Source: Cryptomeria japonica
Taxonomy: Eukaryota; Streptophyta; Pinopsida; Cupressales; Cupressaceae
NCBI RefSeq assembly: GCF_030272615.1
Contig: NC_081409.1
Location: 20,896,260 to 20,960,259 of the forward strand
Direction of reading: 5' to 3'
Length of the DNA: 64,000 nucleotides
Shown piece after piece: positions 47,846-59,789 of the stretch. Positions within the stretch are counted from its first letter, which is position 1. The number at the start of each line of letters is the position of its first letter. Made by a program: the position numbers and the translations under genes. The notes under the pieces were generated by a model. The model was not told the origin of the DNA, ran no database searches, and saw only the letters and a program-made list of their open reading frames with translations.

Positions 47846-49761
47846 CTAAGTTGTTGATGGATCATCAAAATCAATCCTCTTCGCCGCACTGCTCAGCTCT
47901 GAAGGATCCTGCACAAGAAAAATAAACCACAATTAATATTAGTTATATTATATAATTCACATTCGAAAAGTTAACATAAAAATGAACTATAATTGAACTA
48001 TTCATGTTTACCTCATCTCGACGTTTTCTCTTCAGCTTTGCAAGACTCTTGATGTATGTCTTCGATAGAGGAGGTATGTTTTGAATATTTTTATACACAA
48101 CCTACATATGTTCAGAAACATGACATTGATACAAGTTAGCATATAATTGTCACCGATAATAACAAATTATATCTACTAATCAAAAAATAAAATAAACACA
48201 CATCTACTCGAGGCATCTCTTCTTCTTCTTCAGGTATACTGGGTGTAGTCATCAAGGATGTGAAGCCAAGAATTCTCTGTATATATACACAACAAGTATA
48301 TGAAACTATCAATCTACATCTAGACATGTATAATCACTATAAGTTATTTAAACTATTCATTCAATCATATTTGCATTCAATTACCTTTCCCTTGTCTCCA
48401 ACTGCACTACCAGATCCTAAATCACACTGCCCCACACTCGTGTTGCTTGTGCCCTACAATAGTAAAATAAGATATACATGCAAGTTACTACATAATCTAA
48501 TTAATACCAATATAAATGATGAGCATGTATGTACAATAAAATACAAACGACTAGGGGAAATAATATATGTACCATCAAGCTATCAAGGCCAAATGAAATG
48601 GCCGACAAGGTGCCCTCCTGAATCTGTCTCAAGTCCTCCTCAATCATCAACTGTTAAATAGACCATGTAAATAAAAATTAGTGCTTAATATTATCTAGAT
48701 TATAAATATTTTATTAAAATATAACATGAACTGTGAAAATACAAATCTTACCACTACATCATCAATGTATGATGATGATGCCTCCTTGCCTCTAGCATGT
48801 GAGGACTCCCCAGGGTATCCTCCAGTCTGTGTAATAATATCTGGTGCATCATGCATCTCATGCACCTCATAATCTGCACTGTCCACAGGAGGATCAACGA
48901 GTTGTCCAACTGGACCCAAGCATACGTGCCCACACATGACACAACTATGGGGCACGCATATATGTGGATCTGAGGATGACGTGTCAGCACCACCGAATGC
49001 ACCACTACCATCAAGAGTAGGCTGAGCTACTGACCCAGCCTAAGAAACCAAAAGGCTACTCAAAGAGTGAATAGCCAATATGGTCCGTGAAACCGCCTCA
49101 CAAATGATATCAGGATGTTGCACTGCAGGTGGGGGATCAATAGGAGGAGGGGGGACATATGAGCCCTGGACTACTCTGACTGCCCCAGGTCTATTTTGGG
49201 GCATACCTAAACCTACACCCTAGAAAGGTTGGATGTCAAAGTAGTTCACATGTTTGCGTAAAACAAACTCAGCATGCAATTTTTTTATGAAATGGAAGAG
49301 GATATCAAGATTTTTATTGGGTAGTTTGTTGAAAACCATCCACCAACGATCCCAAAAAATTTTCACAATACCATCATTTGTGTACCATTTAGTTTTGTTT
49401 TTTTGGGATCTACGGGTTGACCAGTGCGGGGATTGACAAACAATGAGGCGATAGTGGCTTTGGATATCTCAAGATCCTTGATATCCTTATAAGACAAGCC
49501 ATTTACATATTTTTCCCTCATAGAATCTCGCCACAAAAGGGTGGCATTGTGCTCCTCAGTCATGGTTTCCATACTCTTTATGATTGACGTGAGAGGATCA
49601 AGCATTGGGTTTAGACGAGGGATCCTTTGATATACTTTTGCAATCCCCCTCAATTCATTCAAATTTTGTGCAATCAAATCCTCAATTGAGGGGGGGTTTG
49701 GCAAATGAGGGTTTGGTTGTTGCAGTTGTGGTTGGTCAGTGTTTTCATTGTTATCCCCCAT
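47846..49761 (-). pseudogene. FWDRWWMVF-family gene, six exons, copy 1
   Basis: Start ATG 49761. Exons 49761-48752, 48650-48573, 48453-48385, 48276-48208, 48101-48012 and 47908-47846 (TAG). Exons 2-6 are all open, in phase and bounded by GT-AG. Exon 1 has one frameshift in an A-run near 49,400 and two TAG codons (after IQPF and LVS); restoring these would give about 459 residues. Visible parts: Pro/Gln-rich N-terminus, a helical segment (SIEDLIAQNLNELRGIAKVY), SLFVNPRTGQPVDP, the aromatic motif FWDRWWMVF, a CVMCGHVC cluster that could bind metal, an EEEEE patch, and a basic KLKRKRRDE near the C-terminus. A 5' UTR intron ends at TTAG just before the ATG. I do not recognise the family. The homologue at 62.4 kb shows it is a mobile-element gene rather than a host gene. 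Confidence 0.65.
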
Positions 49762-49978
49762 TTTTAACCTAATTGAATGTAAACAATTAAATTTAGTTAA
49801 CAAATTTAAACAATTAGGTATTTGATTTAAAAAAACCTAGTTTTCATTAAAAAAATCATATTTTCAATGAAAAATCAAATAAACATTAACAAAAAATACA
49901 AAAAATGAATGAAAATGATTGAAAACAATAAAATTCTTACCTTTCAATCTATTTTTTAGCAATTTTTTGCCAAAACAC

Positions 49979-50105
49979 CGGATATCGAGTGCACCGGATA
50001 CCGGATTATAATAAAATTGCGCAGCTCATGAGTTAAAAATTACTCACGGGCTGTCACTGTCGAAATATATTTGTCTCAGAAAATCAGATATCCGATTTTT
50101 ATACT
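49979..50105. repeat. GATATC-centred palindromes in right flank
   Basis: CGGATATCGAGTGCACCGGATACCGGATT at 49,979-50,008, partly inverted, and AAATCAGATATCCGATTTTT at 50,083-50,102. They mirror the copies in the left flank. Confidence 0.55.
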
Positions 50106-50296
50106 TAAATTATTTTAAAATAACACATATAATATAATAATATATTATATAATACGTATTGTATTATATTATAAAATATAATTATATATTATATAATATA
50201 TAATATATAATATATAATATAATATAATATATATAATATAATACGTATTATATAATATATTATTATATTATAATATAATATATATAATATATTATT

Positions 50297-50332
<36 letters not shown>

Positions 50333-50410
50333 TTACATTATATATTATATAATATAATAATATATTATATATTATATAATATGTAATATATAATATATTT
50401 TTTAAATTAA
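50105..50410. repeat. AT-only palindromic tract
   Basis: Nearly 300 bp made almost only of ATAT, TATTAT and ATAATATA words with multiple self-complementary stretches and a few TACGTA interruptions. Confidence 0.95.
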
Positions 50411-50421
50411 AATTACAAATA

Positions 50422-50445
50422 AAAATTGGATATCTGATTTGCATA
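50422..50445. repeat. GATATC-centred palindrome, rightmost copy
   Basis: AAAATTGGATATCTGATTTG, matching the copy at 44,217 for its first eleven bases. It is the last one before the right terminal repeat. Confidence 0.55.
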
Positions 50446-50539
50446 GGTGATTACCAAGTCAAGGTGTATTGACACCCAGGCCAAGCAAAAAGTCAACACG
50501 GATTTTCACATTTTTAGGCGAGTGAAGAAGACTATTTTT

Positions 50540-50585
50540 TTCACATCGCCACTTTTTGGCCCCCCTTGATCTTGCACTAACCTAG
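50540..50585 (-). repeat. Right terminal inverted repeat
   Basis: On the minus strand: TAGGTTAGTGCAAGATCAAG, then GGGGGGCCAAAAAGTGGCGA and TGTG. The first 21 positions match the left end at 16 of 21 without a gap. Confidence 0.5.
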
Positions 50586-51400
50586 ACATTTTATTAAGAA
50601 ACTAACATAATCATTTTAAATCAAGCATTTAGCCTCTCTTTGTATAGAAATCATCTAAATAAACATTTTTAGAAGTATTTATATTATCATAGCATTATCA
50701 TATTAGACTAGAATATCATGTTAGGATATATTTTACTAATATTTCATTTTATCATCATATCCATGCTAGTTTAACTCATACCAGATTTAATATCATGCAT
50801 AACTAGGAATGCATTCATATTAAGTTGATCAATATCCCTCGTTCTCATAGTTGTCATTCCTAAGTCACTTTGCTCAGTGATCTGAGAGCAAAGGCATTGG
50901 CTTGAGGGATCCTGTGAGATAGAGAACAATGGAACGTCCCTTGGGGAGTTGAGCTATTCGGCATATCTCCATAACTTGCACCAAGAGTCCCATTGGTGTG
51001 TGGACTTGTCTAGAAATCGAAATATCCGCTTCATTTCACCACTTTTCCCGCACACAAAAGTCATAGTGCTTTATTATTGCTTAAGGTTGTAAGATTATTA
51101 AAAGTTGGTGTTAGGGTTTAGGGGGAATCATAGAAATTTGTGAATAAAGTTGTCAAGTAATAACAAAATGGTGAGAAAAAAAAACATGTTAAAAGATGTC
51201 AATTTAGCTGAAGTGGATATATAAGTCTCTCAAGAGATCACTAACTTCATTAGAGAAAGAGAATTACATTGTTTTTTCACATTAGTTTCAAAGAAAAAGT
51301 CTCCTTGTTAAGTGAACAAAAAGTTACAAATTTAAGAAAGAAGATTGCATTTGGTAAAATATTTGGTGAGAAGAGATTATAGATTTAGGAAAAAAAAAGA
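50586..51400. other. Spacer without recognised feature
   Basis: AT-rich DNA lacking ORFs above 60 codons and lacking clear repeats. Confidence 0.5.
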
Positions 51401-51539
51401 GCCTATCTACATCAGTTATTGAAAATTGGCCAAAAGAAGAAAGGTGATCATAATTTTTTGTCTAAAATATTTGTTAGTTTAATTTTGAAGAGATGCATAG
51501 TTACTAGTAGATTATTTCAAATCAAGAAGGAAGCATGTA

Positions 51540-51960
51540 AATCAAGGAAAGATTTGATCGAAAAGGTCATTATTGGAATTGATCATAAAGATCATGAATT
51601 TGATTGCAAAGATCATTATTGGAATTGATCGCAAAGATCGTTAAATGTTTTTTGGGTCACAAAGATCATTATTGGAATTGATCACAGAGATCATTAAAGT
51701 TTTTTTTTATCGCAAAGATCTTTTGGATTTTGATATTTGTGAAGGTTTTGATCATAAAGATCTTTGAAAATGCTTCACTTTCTTTTGTTGATATCTATGA
51801 AGGTTTTGATCACAAAGATCTTTGGAAACACTTCACTTTCTTTATTGATATCTTTGAAGTTTTTTGATTGCAAAGATCTCGAGAAATGATTCACCATCTT
51901 TTTGTTAATTCCTTGGAAGGTTTTGATCACAAAGATCTTTGAAAATGCTTCTTCTTCTTA
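51540..51960. repeat. GATC-rich imperfect tandem repeats
   Basis: (TT)GATCACAAAGATC(TT/AT) variants occur about fifteen times. The left part has a ~35-bp period with ATTATTGGAATTGATC; the right part has a ~75-bp period with GAAGGTTTTGATCACAAAGA and TGCTTCACTTTCTT. Each core is a near-palindrome (GATCnnnAAGATC). Confidence 0.85.
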
Positions 51961-53100
51961 TAGAATAACCATGGAAAACATCTTGTTATGGATAGTGATG
52001 AAAAATTGTAATCAAGTGAGTTTGAAACAAGGATTAGAATATATCCATTTAAAGGCAATGATGTTAATGAGTTTCTAACCAACCTATTTTTATAGGTGTC
52101 CCCCATTGTCTAGTTAAGTTATATGATAAAATAAAATGTAGGGGGGGGTGTTAAAATATAAACTGTATTTCATCACAGTCATTATGTATATACATGTCTC
52201 TTGTAAGAGACACATGTCTTCATTAATGATCCTATTTAAGAATCTTTAGATCCCCTTATTTGAACATAAGAAAATGTAATTTAATACTCTCTAATTTTTA
52301 TCAATGACACCATGTGCCATTCTTCTTGAATGGAATCACAATTAGAATACTACAAGGAGAAACTATTAGCCTAGTATTTCCTTGAATGAAAAAATTCATG
52401 GACTCGGTGAACTAGATTTTTTAGTCCTAAAAAAATCTACAAGAACCATGTCTCACATATGTTGAACATGATAATTGATTGTGCATTGGAAACTTATATT
52501 TCCTTCTCTTGTTGTAGCCATCCTAATCAGCTAAAGGTTTTAAACCATATGTTGGTTTTTTTTATAGCTTCCATTATTAATGATCATACATGCAAGGTTT
52601 TTGTTGAACTAACATTTCATGTGTGTTCGCCTAATTTTTGACCCTCCAAACTTGTTCATGTTGATAGGTGTCATCAAGATGTGTGAAGTCATAGTACAAT
52701 ATTGTTTTTTATGATCTTGTAGCACACAAGACGACAAATCTTGTCGATACATAGGCATATACAAGATATTATTATGATGATGGTTCTTAGATATTCTAAT
52801 CTCTCATGTCTTTTGATGATAATTATGAGAACATATATGTCCTTGTTACAAATCCTTATTCACATGTAGGCAAAGTGTGATGGCTTGTAGTAACCATGGA
52901 AGATGTTATAGTTAGTGTCAGTACCTTATGTTGGATTAAAAAAAAAGATGCTCACCTTACTAGTGGAAATGCAAGCAATGATGCTCGAAAGGAGGAGTGT
53001 GGTGCAGGAGCACCTAAGGGTGAGCAAATACCCTTTTCAATTTTGGCATAAGGACTGGTTCAAGTCCATCAGGTTGTTTATAGGGAGCTTGGTGTGCATT
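51961..53100. other. Spacer, possible solo LTR start
   Basis: GTAGGGGGGGGTGT at about 52138 followed by TAAAATATAAACTG could be a polypurine tract and LTR start, and GTCTCTTGTAAGAGAC near 52197 can fold. No partner copy is present. Otherwise nothing recognised. Confidence 0.25.
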
Positions 53101-53129
53101 TTGTTTTCTTTTTGGAGTGCATGTTTTTC

Positions 53130-53720
53130 GGCGAGACTTACCCCAATGACACAGCTAGCATATGGAGTGCTACCATCATCTATTGGAACAACCGGTTTCA
53201 CCCTACCCCGATATCCCGATGAATTTGCCAGTAGTTGGAGCGAGTCAAAGCGAAACCATCGGCTATCGGTGGAAGTGTTTTCCACCTACCTCGATGATCG
53301 ATGAGGTCACCAGCAGAGTGGAGCGAGCAGAGTGAGTTTGGAGTGGAGCCATCGAGTATCGGCAAGACATGTTTGATGCTAACCCGATGACCCGATGGGA
53401 AAGCATACTATGTGGAGCGCATCATCGGCTATTAGCATAACAGGTTGGGAGCTATGCAAATAACTCGATGAGGAAGTGGAGCACACCATCGACCATCGGC
53501 AAGAATGTTTTGTTGCTACTCTGATGACTCGATGGAAACTGACGAGGAGGTGCGCAATTGGTAAAATGTCATCGGACATTAGAGTGAGTGTTTTGATGCT
53601 ACTCCGGTGACCCGATAGAAAAGGAAGTGAGTTGTAAATTGCCTTCGGACATCGGAGTAAGTGTTTCGGTTGTAACCCGATGACCCAATGAGGAAAGCGA
53701 TGCTAACCCAATGACCTGAT
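53130..53720. repeat. Diverged ~110-bp repeats with CCATCGG core
   Basis: Blocks made of GGAGCG(AC), CCATCG(A/G)(C/G)TATCGG, GTGTTTTGATGCTA and CCCGATGACCCGATG recur at about 53205, 53350, 53420, 53495, 53580 and 53660. GC content is above the surroundings. Probably a degenerate LTR or leader segment. Confidence 0.6.
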
Positions 53721-55160
53721 GAAGAAAGAAAAATCAGTTACAATTAGAAACCAAATTGTGTCGAGTTGAATCTCGTCTGTTAGGGATGATTCAAGACATG
53801 TCTAGGAGGCTATAAAAGACCCAATGGGCATTTTGTAAGGGTTGGTTGGATTGGGATTGTTGGATGTGTTAGTTCCACAAAAACAAGCTTCTTGTAATAA
53901 CAATTGGAAGATCATTTTTTGGTTATTTTTCTCAGATTTTTATTTTCTGTTGTAAACATGGCTTAAATCCTTAAGTGCTAATGTAGATAGGGTAAATGTT
54001 GTTTTTCCTTGTTTTCTAAATTCCAAGTTGCATTCGTGCCAAACTCGGCTCTATAAATAAAGTCACCTTTTGTGCTCTTGTTTTCTATTTGTGTTTCACA
54101 TTTGTGAACATGGCTCTGTCTTGATTCTCCATACTAGGATCCACACGACCATTGGAGGTTGTCAAGAAGAGCCAACCATGTATAGTAGAGTTCTATATGT
54201 AGCAGACTAGGGAATGGCATCGGTCGTTTCAGCAGACTGGCCCTAGGCGAGCTTGATGATAGCCCGACTAGGTACTAGTGACCAAGAGGAATCACTTGCA
54301 GGGTAGACTGGAGTCTAGGCTGTTAGCCTCATACTAGAGGAAGATGGGATCAAAGGGAGAGAAGATCCAAGCATGAGGAGGAAAACAACTTAGCAGAAGT
54401 TGTACTTATAATCTATGGTAGAGAAAACCCTGCAAGGTGTCTGGTGAGATCCGGTGGATTAGTGAGTTGGTGGATTTATGAAAGTGAATTCACACAGAGT
54501 GGAGTATCAAACCTCAATAGTGAGGACCTAGAGTGGATTAGGGGAATAGTGAGAGGAGCATTCCCGGGTTAGGCTAGGAAGAAAGCCTTAGAGTGAGTCA
54601 AGAGGACTCAAGCAATCTAGGGTCCTCTGTATCAAAGTGGGTTGACATGCTTCTGAAGATGTACAGTTTATAGTGGGCACTTTTTTAGAATCTTCCATCA
54701 TGGTTTCATTTTGCATCAACAATGTTGTTCAAATGACGACATTCAAGATGTTGACAGAGTGCAAGTAAAGTAACTATAAAAGTTCTCATAATATGGCTAA
54801 TATTTGAGATAGGTATTGAGTCCCATTGATGCTAAGGGTCTCAATTTGATTATCGGGTCTCTTTTACAAGCATCAAAGGGTTTGAATATTTAGAGATTAT
54901 TAATTTTTTTCTTCAAAAACAAAGAGGAATGTCATGGCAGTGAATATAATGGCTTTTTTTGAAAAGTAAAATTAAACCAAAAAGGAAAGAAAACAAGCCT
55001 TTTTTGCTCTAGAAATGAATGTGGGTTGGATACCAAACTTTAAAACCAAAATAAATGATGTTAAAACTAATGTGCCTGAGATGGGCACTGATTATGGTAT
55101 GCAAGAGAATGGTGGGACACTGATGTTGTGGTTTGATGACTTCAATAACATGTGTACAAA
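53721..55160. other. Non-coding region, LTR-like promoter words
   Basis: CTCTATAAATAAAGTCACC near 54049 followed by a T-rich run resembles an LTR promoter region, and it follows the CCATCGG repeats. No LTR pair or primer site was found. Frames near 55,000 (ALEMNVGWIPNFKTKINDV) are short and not recognised. Confidence 0.3.
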
Positions 55161-55179
55161 GCTAAGATACTAGGTCTTG

Positions 55180-55375
55180 TCTAAAAGGGCTGGGTTCGGG
55201 TCTTGGTTCTTGCCCTGGCCTGGTCTAAGCGAGGGGTTCCCTGGGTTCCACCCGGGTCCTGCCAAGGTAGCTGGGTTCTTTGTGGCAGGACCCACAGAAA
55301 ACCCAACCACCTTGGTAGGACCCAGGTGGAACCCAGGGAGAACTCGAGTAGACCCAGGAGAACCAAGGCCCATGG
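55180..55375. repeat. GC-rich fold-back sequence
   Basis: CCCTGGGTTCCACCCGGGTC at about 55239 and CCAAGGTAGCTGGGTT at 55263 pair with AACCCAACCACCTTGG at 55302 and GACCCAGGTGGAACCCAGGG at 55319. Together they form a stem of roughly 45 bp around a ~25-bp loop. The outer parts also show partial complementarity (GGTCTTGGTTCTTG against AGAACCAAGGCC). Three overlapping frames of 61-74 codons here are by-products. Confidence 0.85.
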
Positions 55376-55597
55376 GTCATGAATATGATATTAGACTTTA
55401 GTTATTACTGATTACATTTGTGATATATGAATATTTATTGGCATTGGCAATTATGGATTTATCATTTATCTTTTATGTATGGGAAGTCACAGTGTATATT
55501 TCATATTTGTATGGATTGAATCATTGTAATAATCAATAATTATAGTGATAGTTTATAAATTATATAATTATATTTTATAATTTTTATGTTTGAACAT

Positions 55598-55735
55598 GTG
55601 TGTGTGTGTGTGTGTGTACGGACGCACCCGTACCTATACCCAAGGAAAAAACAATTTTACCGAATCCGTGAATCCATACCTGTATCTATATCCGTACCAT
55701 CGGTACCCGAATTGGTAACTTAGGTAGAAAGCTAT
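55598..55735. repeat. (GT)n and CGTACC-rich segment
   Basis: (GT)9-10 is followed by CGTACC, CCGTACCATCGGTACC and related words, with local inverted pairing (GGTACC core). No gene is linked to it. Confidence 0.6.
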
Positions 55736-57526
55736 AGAGTGTAATTCAAGTTGAAAGCTTCATGGACTAAATTTTTTGATGATCTCAGTTGAAGAAAAAA
55801 TACCAGTCAAGAGTTACAGTAGTCGTGGTTAGCCTTTTTGACTTCATAGACTCATCTTATGGTGTATTTCTAACTGTTAGTGGCTGCCAACATTTTCATC
55901 TTAAGTAAGAGAAAAAGCAGGTAAATTCTCGATTTGCATTCATTAAACAATTATTATAATGTTGGTTTTTTTCGGGATTCAAGACTGCTGATTGATTTGC
56001 ATAGGAGATTTGTCATTTGAATCCAATAGAGTTGTAGACTTTGCTTTTTCATATTTGTAAATTAAGTCATTTTGATATGACTTAATAGATGATCTATGTT
56101 AGAAAATGAGTCATACTTTTTAGAAAAGTAAAGAAAAATATAATTTAAATATGGTTTATTTTAAAATCATTGCTTTTCAGGAAGTAGTTATCAGGGAATT
56201 TGCATGTAATTGGAGGTTTTTTTGGAAAGACATTAATTCTCTCTCACATTATATGTGAGCAAGAAGTCTTTGAGTTTTTAATTTTGAATTGAATAAAGAA
56301 TGATAGAGATGGTCGAACCAGTAGTCTCTTTATTTGTATATCTGATTTACAACTTTTCTTTGAATATCTTCTGTTAAATGGATAATACAAATATTTCTTT
56401 TCATTTATATGTTTAACGTATATAACTGAAATATGATAATAGGTTGCTTTCTGATTTATTAGTCATAAAATTCTATGTGTAGGCACATCTCTTATGTTGG
56501 ACTACATTCCACTTTTAAAACCCTTGTTGCATTCAAGTTTCAAATGATATTTATTAATAAACCTCCCTCTTTTATCAACCCCTTCTTTTCATTGGTCAGT
56601 CCCTTTACATTGCACTTGTTGCATGTCACTAATAATGTACCGTGGTAGACAGTTTTAGCATTATGAATCAAAATCTTCTTAGTGTCACTAAATTTGTTAA
56701 TAGAAAATATGATCAAAGTTGTTAAGTATTAAGTTTTTAATGTTATGGCATTGATTTTACTTTCAAACACTAGAATTTAAGGTTGATTTCTATTTTGAAA
56801 AAATAAAAAAATAATATTATAATTTAGCATGTGGGATGCATTTATTCTAGATGAATCATGAAGTTAACAAATTATAAAAGATCTCTCAACATTGTGTTTC
56901 TAGAGCCACAATGACTAGTTTTTATATGGTTGATTTCTAGAGCCACAATGACTAGTCAAAATTATATTATAATAACTATATGCCAATCTAGCGCATTGTT
57001 CTTTTATTAGTATTTGTGAAGATGATCAAATGTTGAACTAGGAGTATGATCCATTAATTTGAGTTGTAAACATGTTTTAATGGAGATGAAAATAAAAAAA
57101 AATCTTTGATACCAATGTTTCAAATCCTACAAAGATTATTGTTTGGTGTCCTCTCATATTGCATAGCCAATAATGACCTATTATCGGTGATTATAAACAA
57201 GAAATATTTTTTAGAAAGATATTTGTCTTGGTACTTGCAATAATTGTTTAATCAGAAGATAAGTACTATAATTATTCTATTGTATTAATATTGTAGTATA
57301 TGTTGAGCTAAACTCTGAATTCTAAATTCCTGATTCCTCTCAATAAAATAAATATATATTGTAATATATATTTAGACTCATGCATCCACATCACCTTTCT
57401 GTCTTTCAACAGAACCCACATCTAACTACAATTCATATATTTCTTAAGCAAGAAGCCTTTATAATTTTTTTAAAGTTTATCATACTAATAGAAGCAAGTT
57501 GTTATCCAAAATGAGTAGATACAATC
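55736..57526. other. AT-rich spacer downstream of RING gene
   Basis: Non-coding as far as I can see. A 23-bp direct duplication (TTCTAGAGCCACAATGACTA plus three bases) occurs at 56,898 and 56,934. The RING gene's 3' UTR and poly(A) site must lie near 57,350-57,526 on the minus strand. Confidence 0.5.
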
Positions 57527-58384
57527 TCATGCTCTTCTCTGCTTCTTTGTCTGCTCATAATCAGGATCATCAGTGGGCAATTCATGTTTGCAGAGTGGAC
57601 AGAAATTTGAGGAAGCCAACCACTTATCAATACACTCTTCATGGTATTCATGTTTGCATGGCATCTTCTTCATTGTTTCCCCCTCCACCATTTTCTCCTG
57701 GCACACAGAACACAAGTTTTCTCTCCCCTTAACTAAAACTTTGGTTTTCAAATTCCTTACTGCAGTTTTAGCTGCTGGAGGATTTCCTCTGATTTGAACT
57801 GCAGACCCATCAAGCCAAAGATCATCTTCCCCATCATCTTGAATATCATAAATGCGAAATACTAAAACAGCTGTATTAGATTGAACATCTTGCCATATTT
57901 TTTCCCAATTCAAGTTGTCTCCAACTATTTGAATTGCTGTATTATTCATGGATTCAAGACCCCAAAACATTACTCTGACTGGAAGAATATAAGAATTTGA
58001 ATCCTCTGCAGGAATTGTCCTTCTGTTTCTACTCTGTTCAGGATTGGAATGTGAGAATTGGGCAAGATATCTGCCCACAAACAAACAAGTTACAGAGATA
58101 GCAACACCATTAGTGAAATACTCTATGTGTGAAATCCTTCTGTGTATGTCTTTTCTGTAAGCTTCAGAAGCTCTGTTTCTCAAGACATTTGCAGGCACAT
58201 TTTGTTGGAGAAGTTCTGATGGGTTGGGAACTCCTGTTCCAATGCACAGTTTCATGACTTCTTTGAGTTCATCTCTGTATACTCTGGAATACTCACTAAA
58301 TTCAAGTGACAAAGCTTCCATGCATTCACATTCACCAGAGGGAGTTATATCTGCTTCACACTTTGGGCACTTCAATTGTTCCAT
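57527..58384 (-). CDS. RING-H2 E3 ubiquitin ligase, AIP2-like
   Basis: RING-H2 proteins recruit an E2 enzyme and transfer ubiquitin to substrates. From the ATG at 58384 the single exon encodes 285 residues; an in-frame TAA lies just upstream, which supports that start. The C-terminal RING-H2 has all eight ligands: C225, C228, C243, H245, H248, C251, C262 and C265 (ENLCSVCQEKM...MPCKHEYHEECIDKWL...CPLCKHELPTDD). The LPTDDPDYE tail is typical of AIP2-type and related plant E3 enzymes. The N-terminus has a second possible zinc site, C6PKC9 with C19-E-C21. The middle (about 90-110, VAISVTCLFVGRYL) has a short hydrophobic stretch, probably part of a fold rather than a membrane anchor. A substrate cannot be predicted. 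No lesion was seen. Confidence 0.88.
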   Translation of the reverse strand: MEQLKCPKCEADITPSGECECMEALSLEFSEYSRVYRDELKEVMKLCIGTGVPNPSELLQQNVPANVLRNRASEAYRKDIHRRISHIEYFTNGVAISVTCLFVGRYLAQFSHSNPEQSRNRRTIPAEDSNSYILPVRVMFWGLESMNNTAIQIVGDNLNWEKIWQDVQSNTAVLVFRIYDIQDDGEDDLWLDGSAVQIRGNPPAAKTAVRNLKTKVLVKGRENLCSVCQEKMVEGETMKKMPCKHEYHEECIDKWLASSNFCPLCKHELPTDDPDYEQTKKQRRA

Positions 58385-58905
58385 ATTATTCAACAGTTAA
58401 TCTCTAAATCAGGTTAGGATGAAAGAGAAACTAAGCAAATTTCCAATACCCCAGTTGTGTTACAATTAAAATGATTGCATCTATATTAATATCTGATTTA
58501 CATGGTCCAAATATTTGTGTGGACACTGCAACCTTTGGTATAAGTCGTGTACCCTCATTGGGGTTCATACGTTTTCATATGAACATTGTTTATAGGCAAC
58601 TTAAATAGAAGTTTAGGATTGTTTTTATCAATTCAAACAAAGACTAACTCTTTCCTCACGCCAAGGTGAAAATGGAGTGCTAGTAATGCAAAGTAGCCTG
58701 TGACAAAATGGCCAAAATGGCCAAAATCTCTGCAAATATTACCAACTTCAGCAAACACGTTGAGAGGGCAACGGAATTCTTCTGCAAACAAATGAAGGCC
58801 AAAATTTCTGCACAAACGAAAGCTTTTACCGAAAAATAGATGGGCAAATTGCAGAGTTGCCCATTCCAAAAAAAATTCAAAAAAATTCAACTTTTTGTAC
58901 AGCTT
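58385..58905. other. Upstream region of RING gene
   Basis: It should contain the promoter and 5' UTR. No clear TATA box was identified. From about 58,620 the sequence is GC-richer and repeat-like (GACAAAATGGCCAAAATGGCC, a tandem 11-bp word). Confidence 0.35.
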
Positions 58906-58908
58906 GTG

Positions 58909-58942
58909 CACACGGAAAATTACTCCGTGTGCATAGAAAAAT
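58909..58942. repeat. Short perfect hairpin
   Basis: TGCACACGGA and TCCGTGTGCA are exact inverted copies separated by a 7-nt loop. Flanking sequence is A-rich. It might be the end of a small inverted-repeat element. Confidence 0.75.
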
Positions 58943-59789
58943 CTTCAAAGGAAGACATAATAAAATTACTCCCAAAAGAATGCTTTGAAGCATAGAAAGT
59001 AGACAAAACATTCAATATTTAGGTCCTATATTTGAAAGAACACTAAGCATCAATTGTGTATCTATCTTTTCAACTTTACACTCCTTCAATTGAGTTCTTA
59101 TTAACTTGAATTTTGTTATGAAGTCTTGTATGTTGTCAAAATTGTATGGATTAAGACATTAATTCATTCTCCAACAAATGTCCTTGAATTTCATCTTTTT
59201 GTGCAAATAAATTTGACGATTTGGTCTGCATAGCCATGGGTGTATCCAAGATTTCAATGTGAAAGAACAACTTAGGATAGACATACACGAACAGATATCT
59301 AAGTGTTTCTTCATAACTAATCAATCACTTATTCTTTTTAGCTTCATAATCTTTTAGTTCACCATCAAGCCCACTAGAGGAGAAATTTTTTTTGAGGCCC
59401 AAGGAAAAGTGGTATGAGTATGACGAAATGATAATTGATCTTGGGGTTTTTGGGCCTCCTGGAAGTAATAAAAGGATTGTATTTGACCCAAAATGGTCCC
59501 AATTTGTAGCTACATTTTGGATCTGGTAACCAACTCCCAATTTGGACAAAAAAGGAAAACATGACTTTCTCAAACCCTTTGAACATAATTGTGAGCTTAG
59601 ATTTGCACTAGAAAGCTTTGATTTTGACCTACTATACAAAGCCACAAAGAGGACCCCCTAGAATCTAGTATTTCTATCAAGTTTTTTATTTTTTTCTAGG
59701 TCACCATTCAAGGCAAGAGAAGAGGATACTCAATTTTCAAGATTGATATATACTCAAAATCTCTTAAGAAGAGTATCCAAAGGCAATCA

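Noticed and set aside
57499..57797. Plus-strand frames opposite the RING gene
   Set aside because: They are antisense shadows of the conserved RING coding sequence.
57527..58384. Functional cluster of RING gene and cullin
   Set aside because: They lie about 46 kb apart with mobile DNA between, and RING-H2 proteins of this type usually act without cullins.
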